A stretch of DNA of 21,945 nt from Penicillium oxalicum (taxonomy: Eukaryota > Ascomycota > Eurotiomycetes > Eurotiales > Aspergillaceae). The translations under genes and the position numbers were made by a program. Shown piece after piece: positions 9,514-16,890 of this stretch; the stretch's first letter is position 1; every line of letters starts with the position of its first letter. The stretch spans positions 1 to 21,945 of the forward strand of contig NW_026088305.1 in the NCBI RefSeq assembly GCF_001723175.1, read 5' to 3'. The notes under the pieces were generated by a model. It ran no database searches, had not been told where the DNA came from, and saw only the letters and a program-made list of their open reading frames with translations.

Positions 9514-10960
9514 ATGTCTTTATTATTATTATTAGTACCTCTAGTAGGTATAAGTTTTGTAACAATAAAGCAAACTATGGTTTATCAATAGTTAACAATA
9601 TTAAATAAATCTATAGCCTTGATTACATCAATAATAAATTTAGTTATTTCATTAATAATGTTTTATATTATTGATTTTAGTAGTAAAAGCTTTCAATTTA
9701 TTGAAGAACACTATCAAATAAGTTTTTGATATATTTAGGTGTGGATGGATTATCTATATACTTTGTATTATTAACAACAATAATAATGCCTATAGCAATA
9801 TTATCTAATTGAAATTCAATACAATCAAAAAATGTGTTATCATTTGTGGTAATAATGTTATTATTAGAAACATTATTATTAGCAGTATTTTAGTTTTAGA
9901 CATATATTATTCTACATCTTTTTTGAAAGTATATTACCACTTTATTTTTATTAATAGGATTATTTGGATCAAGTAATAAAGTAAGAGCGAGTTTTTTACT
10001 TATTCTTATATACTTTATTAGGTTCATTATTTATGTTATTTCAATAATAGTAATGTCTTCAATAATGGGTACTACAGACTTGATGCTTATCAAAAGCAAA
10101 CTTTAGTTATGTAACACATTATTTTTATTCTATGGTATTTTTATAGCTTTTGCTGTAAAAACCCAGTAATTTTTTTAAATACTTGATTATTAAAAGCTCA
10201 CGTTGAATCACCATTATCAGGTAGTATTATATTAGCTGGTATAGTTTTAAAATTAAGTTTATACGTATATTTAGATTAATATTACCTTTATTACCAAAAG
10301 CTTCTTTAAATTATACATATATAATATGTTATTGGTGTTATTACAATAATATGCAAGTTTTAGTACTTTAAGAACAATAGATATTAAGAACTTATTGCCT
10401 ATTCATCAGTATCTCACGCAGCTGTTTATTTAATAGGAGCATTTAGTAATACAGTACAAGGTATTGAAGGAGCAACTAGTTTTAGGTTTAGCTCACGGTT
10501 TTGTATCACCAGGTTTATTTATTTGTGCTGGAGGTATTTTATATGATAGATCTTCTACAAGATTAATTACATATTATAGGGTATGGCTCAAGTTATGCCA
10601 ATATTCTCTATATTATTTTTATACTATGTTTAGGTAATAGTGGTACACCTTTAACATTAAATTTCATAGGTGAATTTATGTCATTATATGGTGCATTTGA
10701 AAGAATGCCTATATTAGGTATATTAGCTAGTACATCTATAGTATTATCAGCTTGCTTACACTATATTTATGTTTAACAGAATAGCTTTGGTGGTTCATAC
10801 TCTGTATACTTTGTAGAAAAATATAGGTGATGTAACTAGAAGAGAGTTTATTATGTTATTAGTATTTGTAGTACTAACAGTATTATTTGGTATATATCCT
10901 GCACCAATATTAGATGGTTTACATTACTCAGTAACTTCTTTAATATATAGTATTAATTAA
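9514..10960 (+). CDS. nad4: NADH dehydrogenase subunit 4 (heavily frameshifted in this sequence)
   Basis: This is an antiporter-like proton-pumping subunit of complex I (NuoM family). It starts MSLLLLLLVPLVGI after an A-run. Recognisable blocks are LGVDGLSIYFVLLTT (about 9735-9780), LIGLFGSSNKVRASF (about 9950-10000), WLLKAHVESPLSGSIILAGIVLKL (10186-10260, including the conserved Lys and His), LIAYSSVSHAAVYLMGAF-like (10393-10445), LGLAHGFVSPGLFICAGGI (about 10485-10540) and NFIGEFMSLYG. It ends LHYSVTSLIYSIN. The span of 1447 nt is slightly short of the expected length of about 1465-1470. At least a dozen one- or two-base indels are scattered from 9560 to 10825, for example near 9565-9590, 9730, 9890, 9930, 10160, 10265, 10390, 10480, 10610, 10757 and 10820. 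This is the most error-dense gene here, in contrast to intact nad1 next to it. Confidence 0.94.
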
Positions 10961-11011
10961 AAAATTATAATATATTATATACACAATATTACATAATAAT
11001 TATTATGTATA

Positions 11012-11082
11012 TTCTTACTAGCTCAATGGTAGAGCAGAATACTTCTAATATTTAGATCCGAGTTCAAGTCTTGGGTAAGAAT
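11012..11082 (+). tRNA. trnR: tRNA-Arg (anticodon UCU)
   Basis: The acceptor arms TTCTTAC and GTAAGAA pair perfectly. The anticodon arm GAATA-CTTCTAA-TATTT gives TCT at 11044-11046. The T-arm is CCGAG-TTCAAGT-CTTGG. It reads AGA/AGG arginine codons, which are common in these genes. Confidence 0.92.
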
Positions 11083-11112
11083 TTAATAAAAATTCACTAT
11101 TTTTATTAATTA

Positions 11113-11183
11113 GCCTTTATAGCTCAACGGTAGAGCGGAATACTGTTAATATTTTGATAGATGTTCGATTCATCTTAAGGGCT
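11113..11183 (+). tRNA. trnN: tRNA-Asn (anticodon GUU)
   Basis: The acceptor arms GCCTTTA and TAAGGGC pair (one T-G). The D-arm is GCTC-AACGGTA-GAGC. The anticodon arm GAATA-CTGTTAA-TATTT gives GTT. The T-arm is AGATG-TTCGATT-CATCT. The anticodon arm closely resembles that of the neighbouring trnR(UCU), so the two may share an origin. Confidence 0.92.
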
Positions 11184-11253
11184 TACTTCTTATTTGTCAT
11201 TTTCCTATAGATAAAAAAAAAGAATATATCAAAAACTTAAGAAAAAAAAATAA

Positions 11254-11398
11254 ATGCCACAATTAGTACCATTCTTTTTTGTAAATCAAGTAGTATTTGC
11301 TTTTGTAATATTAACAGTGTTAATACACATTTACTAAATTCGTATTACCAAAATTCGTACGTATTTTTATTTCACGTATTTACATAAATAAATTATAA
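11254..11398 (+). CDS. atp8: ATP synthase subunit 8 (one frameshift in this sequence)
   Basis: This is a short single-helix subunit of the membrane Fo part of ATP synthase. It starts MPQLVPFFFVNQVVFAF, the conserved fungal N-terminus, followed by a hydrophobic helix (VFAFVILTVLI). The basic C-terminal tail (PKFVRIFISRIYINKL) is in another frame, joined across a small indel near 11330-11338. The span of 145 nt matches 48 aa plus stop minus two bases. It is preceded by an A-run and lies 118 bases before atp6, the usual atp8-atp6 pair. Confidence 0.93.
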
Positions 11399-11516
11399 TA
11401 AATAATGTATGTATAAATCAATAAATAAATAGAAAAATAAATTAAAAAATAGAAGTTTTTTCTATAAAAAAAAAAAAATAAATTATATATAAATATATAA
11501 ATAAATAAACAATTCT

Positions 11517-12287
11517 ATGCGTCAATTAGATTTTGTATTAAGTCCACTGGACCAATTTGAAATTAGAGTTTATTCTCTATAAATGCTAACTTATTAGGTA
11601 ACATACCACCTATCTTTAACAAACATAGGTTTATACTTATCTATAAGTATAGTTATAATTTAGTATATAGTTTATTAGGAACAAATAATAAAATAATACC
11701 TAATAACTGATCAAATAAGTAAGTCAAAGTATAATGCAACAGTACACGGTATTGTAGTAAACCAAATTAATTCTAATAAAGGACAAATGTTTTTTCCTCT
11801 TATGTATGTATTATTCATGTTTATTTTAGTAAATAATTTAATAGGTTTAGTACCATACAGTTTTGCTTCAACATCACATTTTATTTTAACATTCTCAATT
11901 AGTTTTACTATTGTTTTAGGTGCAACAATATTAGGTTTCCAAAAACACGGATTGAAATTCTTTTCATTATTCGTACCTTCAGGTTGTCCTTTAGCTTTAT
12001 TACCTTTATTAGTTTTAATAGAATTTATCTCATACTTATCTAGAAATGTATCATTAGGTTTAAGATTAGCTGCAAATATTTTAAGTGGACACATGCTTTT
12101 AAGTATATTAAGTGGATTTACTTATAATATAATGACTAGTGGTATAATCTTCTTTATTTTAGGATTAATACCTTTAGCATTTATTATAGCATTCTCAGGA
12201 TTAGAGTTAGCTATAGCATTTATCCAAGCACAAGTTTTTGTAGTATTATCATGTTCTTACATAAAAGATGGATTAGATTTACACTAA
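11517..12287 (+). CDS. atp6: ATP synthase subunit 6 (frameshifted 5' quarter)
   Basis: This is the Fo subunit a, which forms the proton half-channels against the c-ring. It starts MRQLDFVLSPLDQFEIRV. From about 11730 the frame is open to the stop: ATVHGIVVNQINSNKGQMFF, then VPYSFASTSHFILT. The key helix reads SLGLRLAANILSGHML, in which the essential Arg is codon 12063-12065. The end reads IQAQVFVVLSCSYIKDGLDLH. The total of 771 nt equals the usual length of about 256 aa. Several one- to three-base indels crowd into 11570-11720 (for example a missing T near 11570 and changes near 11610, 11655 and 11720). The rnpB and rns region follows. Confidence 0.95.
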
Positions 12288-12336
12288 TTAAATTAAATAA
12301 TGTAAATAAATTACTAAAAGAAAAAATTTTAATTTG

Positions 12337-12358
12337 TACTAATTTCGATCTATTAGTA
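12337..12358 (+). repeat. 22-bp hairpin repeat, copy 2 (between atp6 and rnpB)
   Basis: It is identical over 22 bases to 508-529 (arms TACTAAT and ATTAGTA, loop TTCGATCT). The adjoining pair is G-C here instead of A-T. It lies 50 bases after the atp6 stop and about 100 bases before rnpB, so it may mark the 3' end of the atp6 message or a processing site for rnpB. Confidence 0.75.
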
Positions 12359-12456
12359 CGGATCATGTTAATAATGTATATATATATATATTATTAATAC
12401 TATGTTAAAATACATAATTATATTATATTATATTATATTAAATATAATAGCTTATT

Positions 12457-12674
12457 AAAAAGAGATATAAAAATTACATGTAAATAGGAAAGTCCAATAC
12501 TAAATATGCATATATGTTCATAAATAATATGAACTTTATAGTAATATAAGGATTTAAACAGAAACTAATAATTATTTTATAAAAAAAATAATTTCGAACA
12601 CTAATCTTATGTTTAGTTTTTATTTAGAATTATTGTAATTTCTAACAGGAACTGGCTTATTTATATCCTTTTTA
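12457..12674 (+). ncRNA. rnpB: Mitochondrial RNase P RNA
   Basis: This is the catalytic RNA of the enzyme that trims tRNA 5' leaders. Conserved region I, AGGAAAGTCC, is at 12486-12495. The 3' conserved region V-like stretch at 12645-12660 contains ACAG, then AACTGGCTTAT, close to the bacterial ACAGAACCCGGCUUAU with one extra G. The ends pair as P1: AAAAAG-A-GATATAAA (12457-12471) against TTTATATCCTTTTT (12660-12673), 14 pairs with one bulged A. Between them, TTACATGTAA is a P3-like dyad, a 7-bp hairpin GTTCATA/TATGAAC lies at about 12514-12535, and ACAGAAA (12558-12564) may match the bacterial ACAGAGAGCAAA segment. The length of about 218 nt fits the reduced mitochondrial RNase P RNA of Aspergillus, remembered as roughly 230 nt. 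The exact ends are inferred from P1. Confidence 0.83.
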
Positions 12675-12704
12675 TAAAAGTAAAAATTATCTGATATGTA
12701 TAAT

Positions 12705-12717
12705 ACAATATAGGTAT
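12705..12717 (+). promoter_or_regulatory. ACAATATAGGTAT element upstream of rns (candidate promoter)
   Basis: The element lies about 20 bases before the rns 5' end. The same 12-mer CAATATAGGTAT occurs three times before trnE, and a variant lies just before rnl. Its core ATATAGGTA differs by one base from the yeast mitochondrial promoter nonamer ATATAAGTA. A role in transcription start is inference. Confidence 0.4.
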
Positions 12718-12735
12718 TATATACCAAAAAAAAAA

Positions 12736-14190
12736 GTTATAGAGAGTTTGATGATGGCTCTAACTGAACACTGTCCAAGTACTTGACACATGCTAATCGA
12801 ACGACTAATTAGGTTTTAAGTAATATTTATGTTATTTAAAACTAAGTAGTAGTGGTGTACAGGTGAGTATAAGATAAATTGGTTACCTTAAACCAAGGGA
12901 AAATCCCTTATAAATAAATAAAGGTAAAAAAAAAATCCGGTTTAAGATGTTAATTTTTTCTCGGTGAGTAGTAGGAAAGGTAATGACTTTTCTAGCAGTA
13001 ACCGTAGTCGTGACTGGGAAGTTGATCGACCACATTGGGTCTGAAAAAAACCCAATGCTTTTTTGTACAGCAGTGAGGAATATTGGTCAATGGCCGAAAG
13101 GCTGAACCAGTAACTTGGAAGAATGAAATTGTATTTGTATAAATACAGTAGCGATTAATTCGCATAAAATTCTAAATAGATTGTATATAATGAAAGAATC
13201 TATTATAAGTCTTGACCAAACTACGTGCCAGCAGTCGCGGTAATACGTAGGAGGCTAGTGTTAGTTATCTTTATTGGGTTTAAAGGGTATGTAGACGGTA
13301 AATTAAACTCTAAAAGAGTACTTTTTTACTAGAGTTATATATGAGAAGGAAGAATTTCTGGAGTAGAGATAAAATTTTTTTATACCAGGAGGACTGTCAA
13401 CGGCGAAGGCGTCCTTCTATGTAATAACTGACGTTGAGAGACGAAGGCTTGGGTAGCAAACAGGATTAGAAACCCTAGTAGTCCAAGCAGACAATGATGA
13501 ATGTCATACATTAGAGAAGATTTAATGTATAAACGAAAGTGTAAGCATTCCACCTCAGAGTACTATGGCAACATATAACTGAAATCATTAGACCGTTTCT
13601 GAAACCAGTAGTGAAGTATGTTATTTAATTCGATGATCCGCGAAAAACCTTACCACAGCTTGTATAACATTTTGTAAAATTGTTACAAGCGCTGCATGGC
13701 TGTCTTTAGTTAATGTCGTGAGATTTGGTTAACTCCTTTAATTAACGAAAACCCTCACTTTATTTATTTATATAGAGTGGTTCACTACTACATTAGACTA
13801 GATAATAGGGATTAAGACAAGTCATTATGGCCTAAATGCTGTGGGCTATAGACGTGCCACATACGCCTTTACAAAGGGATGCGATATTGTGAAATGGAGC
13901 TAATCCCCAAAAAAGGAATATTATGGATTGTAGTCTGTAACTCGACTACATGAAAAAGGAATTACTAGTAATCGTGAATCACCAACGTCACGGTGAATTT
14001 TTTCTCAGTTAGGTACTAACCACTCGTCAGGCGCTGAAAAAGAAGATGCAGTAAGTTTGATTTTTTCTGTGTAAAATTATATATAATTAGGTATATAAAT
14101 ATGCAGGAAAGTTTTCGTATGCAAAACTTTGATTGGTGTTAAGTCGAAATAAGGTTCGTGTAATGGAAATTGCACGGGGAGTATAAACAT
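12736..14190 (+). rRNA. rns: Small-subunit (12S-16S type) mitochondrial rRNA
   Basis: This is the mitochondrial small ribosomal subunit RNA. The 5' end has the universal GAGAGTTTGATGATGGCTC. The 530 loop is GTGCCAGCAGTCGCGGTAAT (about 13226-13245). The 690/790 region contains GGATTAGAAACCCTAGTAGTCC, the helix-34/1050 area has GCTGCATGGCTGTC with TGTCGTGAGA, the 1400 decoding region is present, and the 3' domain ends AAGTCGAAATAAGGTTCG. No anti-Shine-Dalgarno tail is seen, as usual for mitochondria. AT-rich fungal expansions lie at about 12815-12955 and 14070-14110. There is no intron. Ends are estimated to within about 10-15 bases. Confidence 0.96.
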
Positions 14191-14236
14191 TAAAAAAATT
14201 ATTTATGTATATATATATAAATATATTATATATATA

Positions 14237-14292
14237 ATCTTTAAAAGGCAAATTGGAATTATTTCCAACTGGTTCGAATCCAGGAAAAAGAT
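14237..14292 (+). other. Truncated tRNA-like sequence (probable tRNA remnant)
   Basis: This 56-nt stretch has a good T-arm (CTGG-TTCGAAT-CCAG) and ends that pair (ATCTTT with AAAGAT). In between there is only one stem-loop, TTGGA/TCCAA, with a 6-base loop. A D-arm and a variable region are missing, so no anticodon can be assigned. It sits directly before trnY. It could be a tRNA pseudogene, a deleted copy, or a highly reduced tRNA. Confidence 0.45.
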
Positions 14293-14295
14293 ATA

Positions 14296-14380
14296 AGGAA
14301 GGGTCCGTTTGTTGGTTTACGGGTTGAGCTGTAAACTCAATGGCTATAGGCCGTCGAAGGTTCGATTCCTTTTCTTCCTA
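14296..14380 (+). tRNA. trnY: tRNA-Tyr (anticodon GUA, long variable arm)
   Basis: The acceptor arms AGGAAGG and TCTTCCT pair. The anticodon arm TTGAG-CTGTAAA-CTCAA gives GTA. A class II variable arm (GGCTATAGGCC) and the T-arm GAAGG-TTCGATT-CCTTT follow. Its place between rns and nad6 is as in Eurotiales. Confidence 0.94.
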
Positions 14381-14457
14381 ATTAGATTAATATTCTAATC
14401 CTATCTTGATATTTTATATTGTTATATATACATTGATAGATTTAAAAATTTTTTTTT

Positions 14458-15106
14458 ATGAACAATATTTTTTTATTAAATGATTATATTACAAATGGAT
14501 TTAGAATAGAATTAATAGATATTATCTATATAGTTTCTATATTATTAGGTGTACTTACTATAATAAGTAGAAATCCTGTAGTATCTGTATTATTTTTAAT
14601 AGGTTTTTTGTAAATATAGCTGGTTTATTAGTATTAATAGGTTATAATTTTATGGGTTTAGCATATATTTTAGTATATGTAGGTGCAATATCTATATTAT
14701 TTCTTTTCATATTAATGTTAATTAACATTAGAATATCTGAACTTTTAAATGAAACTAATAATGATATACCTTTAGCTATGTTAACAGTTTTATTATTTTA
14801 TTATATAATAGGACAAGTATTACCTTCAAGTTTAGGAGATAGTGCTATAATATCTTTAGGATCAAATTCATTTTCAGAAGTATATAATGTACAATTAGAT
14901 AATCAAATTTTTAATTTGGCTGATTTAAAACAACAAATAGGTTATGCAAGTAGTAATGGATGAGATAGTTCATTAATAGAACCTACTCATATAGCTAGTA
15001 TAGGTAATATAATGTATACAAGTTACTCAATATGATTAATAATAAGTTCAATTATTTTATTACTAGTATGGTAGGAGCTATAGTAATAACTATAAAACAA
15101 AAATAA
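14458..15106 (+). CDS. nad6: NADH dehydrogenase subunit 6 (two frameshifts in this sequence)
   Basis: This complex I membrane subunit (NuoJ family) lies near the quinone-site coupling region. It starts MNNIFLLNDYITNGFRIEL after a T-run. The family signature NIAGLLVLIGYNFMGLAYILVYVGAISILFLF is split only by one missing T in the T-run at 14604-14609 (GFF-VNIAG). The variable loop (ISELLNETNNDIP) and the last helices follow. A second missing base near 15068 (LLV-MVGAIVITIKQK) hides the true end. The stop is TAA 15104-15106. About 216 aa, normal for ascomycetes. cox3 begins 39 bases downstream. Confidence 0.95.
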
Positions 15107-15145
15107 TAAAGATAAGAATAATTGAGCAATAATAAAATTAAAAAT

Positions 15146-15950
15146 ATGATATATACATCAAAAAGTAATTTTCAAAATCATCCTTTTCATTTAGTTTCAC
15201 CATCACCGTGACCTTTATTTACTAGTGTTTCACTATTTATATTAACAACATCTACAGTTTTATTTATGCATGGATTTCAAGGATTTGAATATTTAGTGCC
15301 AGTAGCTATATTTAATGTAATGTATGTTATGGGATTATGATTTAGAGATGTTATCTCAGAAGGTACATATATAGGTAATCATACAAATGCAGTACAAAAA
15401 GGATTAATTTAGGAGTAGGTTTATTTATTATATCTGAAGTTTGTTTCTTCTTAGCAATATTCTGAGCATTTTTACAGTGCTATCTCACCTAGTGTAGAAT
15501 TAGGTGCACAATGACCACCATTAGGTATACAAGCAGTAAATCCTTTTGAGTTACCTTTATTAAATACTATATTATTATTATCATCTGGTGTAACAATTAC
15601 ATATGCTCACCATTCATTAATACAAGGTAATAGAAAAGGAGCTTTATACGGAACAGTGGTTACAATAATATTAGCTGTAATATTTACAATATTCCAAGGT
15701 GTTGAGTACTCAGTATCTTCTTTCACTATTTCTGATAGTGTATATGGATCATGTTTCTATTTTGGAACAGGATTCACGGTCTACACGTTATAATAGGAAC
15801 AGCATTCTTAGCTGTAGGATTATGACGTATGACAGCATACCATTTAACAGATCACCACCACTTAGGTTACGAATCTGGTATATTATACTGACATTTTGTA
15901 GACGTAGTTTGATTATTCTTATATTTTCAGTATACTACTGAGGTTATTAG
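15146..15950 (+). CDS. cox3: Cytochrome c oxidase subunit 3 (frameshifted in this sequence)
   Basis: This complex IV core subunit without metal centres has seven membrane helices. It starts [20 protein letters not shown], the conserved N-terminus. Hallmarks are [26 protein letters not shown], the Glu-bearing [11 protein letters not shown] (about 15433-15465), [19 protein letters not shown], the [13 protein letters not shown] loop, [26 protein letters not shown] and the closing [21 protein letters not shown]. It ends at TAG 15948-15950. The 805-nt span is five bases short of 269 aa plus stop, which matches four visible deletions: near 15408 (GL-NLGVG), 15470 (two bases, AFFHSA), 15773 (one C, FHGLH) and 15927 (one T). 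Confidence 0.96.
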
Positions 15951-15988
15951 AAATAAATAAATAATATATGACCCATATAAAAGGGTAA

Positions 15989-16060
15989 GAGACTTTAGTT
16001 TAATGGTAAAACATGTGACTTTTAATCATTATAATATGGGTTCAAATCCCATAAGTCTTA
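15989..16060 (+). tRNA. trnK: tRNA-Lys (anticodon UUU)
   Basis: The acceptor arms GAGACTT and AAGTCTT pair with one G-T. The anticodon loop CTTTTAA gives TTT. The T-arm is ATGGG-TTCAAAT-CCCAT. It is the first of nine tRNAs between cox3 and rnl. Confidence 0.93.
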
Positions 16061-16080
16061 AAAATATATATAATATATTA

Positions 16081-16151
16081 ATGACTATAAGTTAATGGTA
16101 GACTGCTTATTTACCATATAAGATGTGCTGATTCGAATTCAGCTAGTCATA
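16081..16151 (+). tRNA. trnG: tRNA-Gly (anticodon ACC)
   Basis: The acceptor arms ATGACTA and TAGTCAT pair perfectly. The anticodon arm CTTAT-TTACCAT-ATAAG gives ACC, for GGU codons. The T-arm is GCTGA-TTCGAAT-TCAGC. It is closely related in sequence to the next trnG. Confidence 0.9.
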
Positions 16152-16181
16152 ATTAGTATATTTTAAGTTAATTTTTATTTT

Positions 16182-16252
16182 ATGGCTATAAGTTAATGGT
16201 AGACTGTTTACCTTCCAAGTAAAGCGTGTCGATTCGAATTCGACTAGCCGTA
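16182..16252 (+). tRNA. trnG: tRNA-Gly (anticodon UCC)
   Basis: The acceptor arms ATGGCTA and TAGCCGT pair with one T-G. The anticodon arm TTTAC-CTTCCAA-GTAAA gives TCC. The D-region TATAAGTTAATGGTAGACTG is shared with the preceding trnG(ACC), which points to a tandem duplication. Confidence 0.93.
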
Positions 16253-16264
16253 TATAAATATTTA

Positions 16265-16337
16265 GGGTTAGTAACTTAATTGGTAAAGGGTTTTCTTGTC
16301 GAGAAAATAGATGCCGGATCGAGGCCGGCCTAACCCG
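16265..16337 (+). tRNA. trnD: tRNA-Asp (anticodon GUC)
   Basis: The acceptor arms GGGTTAG and CTAACCC pair perfectly. The anticodon arm TTTTC-TTGTCGA-GAAAA gives GTC. The T-arm is a GC-rich GCCGG-ATCGAGG-CCGGC. Confidence 0.94.
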
Positions 16338-16373
16338 TATTTAAGTTAAAATTAATTATATAAAATATCTAAA

Positions 16374-16454
16374 GGAAAAGTTGCTATTGGTAGGGTAAGA
16401 TATTTGCTAAATATTGTGTTTTAACACTTAGATGTTCGATTCATCTCTTTTCCG
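16374..16454 (+). tRNA. trnS: tRNA-Ser (anticodon GCU)
   Basis: The acceptor arms GGAAAAG and CTTTTCC pair perfectly. The anticodon loop TTGCTAA gives GCT. A class II variable arm follows (GTGTTTTAACAC), then the T-arm AGATG-TTCGATT-CATCT. It abuts trnW with no spacer. Confidence 0.93.
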
Positions 16455-16526
16455 AAGAGCATAGTTTAATAGGCAAAACTGTAAGCTTCAACCTTATATT
16501 TCTTAGTTCAAATCTAAGTGCTCTTG
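16455..16526 (+). tRNA. trnW: tRNA-Trp (anticodon UCA)
   Basis: The acceptor arms AAGAGCA and TGCTCTT pair. The anticodon arm GTAAG-CTTCAAC-CTTAT gives TCA, which reads both UGA and UGG. This agrees with the many in-frame TGA codons in the protein genes and confirms table 4. Confidence 0.94.
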
Positions 16527-16549
16527 AATATAATATTTATTTATCTATT

Positions 16550-16621
16550 GGTTCTTTAACTTAACTGGTAAAGTGTATTCTTGATAAGGATATGTTCAGT
16601 GTTCGAGTCACTGAAGAATCA
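16550..16621 (+). tRNA. trnI: tRNA-Ile (anticodon GAU)
   Basis: The acceptor arms GGTTCTT and AAGAATC pair with one G-T. The anticodon arm TATTC-TTGATAA-GGATA gives GAT. The T-arm is CAGTG-TTCGAGT-CACTG. Confidence 0.93.
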
Positions 16622-16629
16622 AAAAAAAA

Positions 16630-16715
16630 AGAGAGTTGGCTGAGTGGTTTAAGGCGGCTAGCTTGAGTCTAGCTAAGGATAAAAACTTTCATATGTTCGA
16701 ATCATATACTCTCTG
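16630..16715 (+). tRNA. trnS: tRNA-Ser (anticodon UGA)
   Basis: The acceptor arms AGAGAGT and ACTCTCT pair perfectly. The anticodon arm GCTAG-CTTGAGT-CTAGC gives TGA. It has a class II variable arm and the T-arm ATATG-TTCGAAT-CATAT. Confidence 0.93.
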
Positions 16716-16768
16716 ATACCTATAAAAAGGGGAAAATTAAAATAAAAATTATAATTATGTAAAAATTA

Positions 16769-16840
16769 CAGGTTAGTGTCCGGTGGTTGGTCGCTTCATT
16801 TGGGTTGGAGATTGTTTATGTTCGAATCATAATAACCTGA
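16769..16840 (+). tRNA. trnP: tRNA-Pro (anticodon UGG)
   Basis: The acceptor arms CAGGTTA and TAACCTG pair perfectly. The anticodon arm CTTCA-TTTGGGT-TGGAG gives TGG. The T-arm is TTATG-TTCGAAT-CATAA. It is the last tRNA before rnl. Confidence 0.94.
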
Positions 16841-16878
16841 AATATATGTATATATATTAAATAAAAAAAAAAATTTCC

Positions 16879-16890
16879 ACAATATAGGTG
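16879..16890 (+). promoter_or_regulatory. ACAATATAGGTG element upstream of rnl (candidate promoter)
   Basis: It matches the ACAATATAGGTAT element before rns in its first 11 bases. It lies some 20-40 bases before the likely rnl 5' end, followed by the dyad GATATGTATCATATACATC. Function is inferred from its repeated position only. Confidence 0.35.

Noticed and set aside
11711..12094. Minus-strand ORF opposite atp6
   Set aside because: It lies wholly against a well-conserved atp6 frame.
12558..12564. ACAGAAA as conserved region V of RNase P RNA
   Set aside because: It is only about 63 bases after region I and its flanks do not close a P1 helix. The later ACAG..AACTGGCTTAT (12645-12660) fits region V better and is followed at once by the P1 partner strand. 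ACAGAAA may instead match the bacterial ACAGAGAGC segment.
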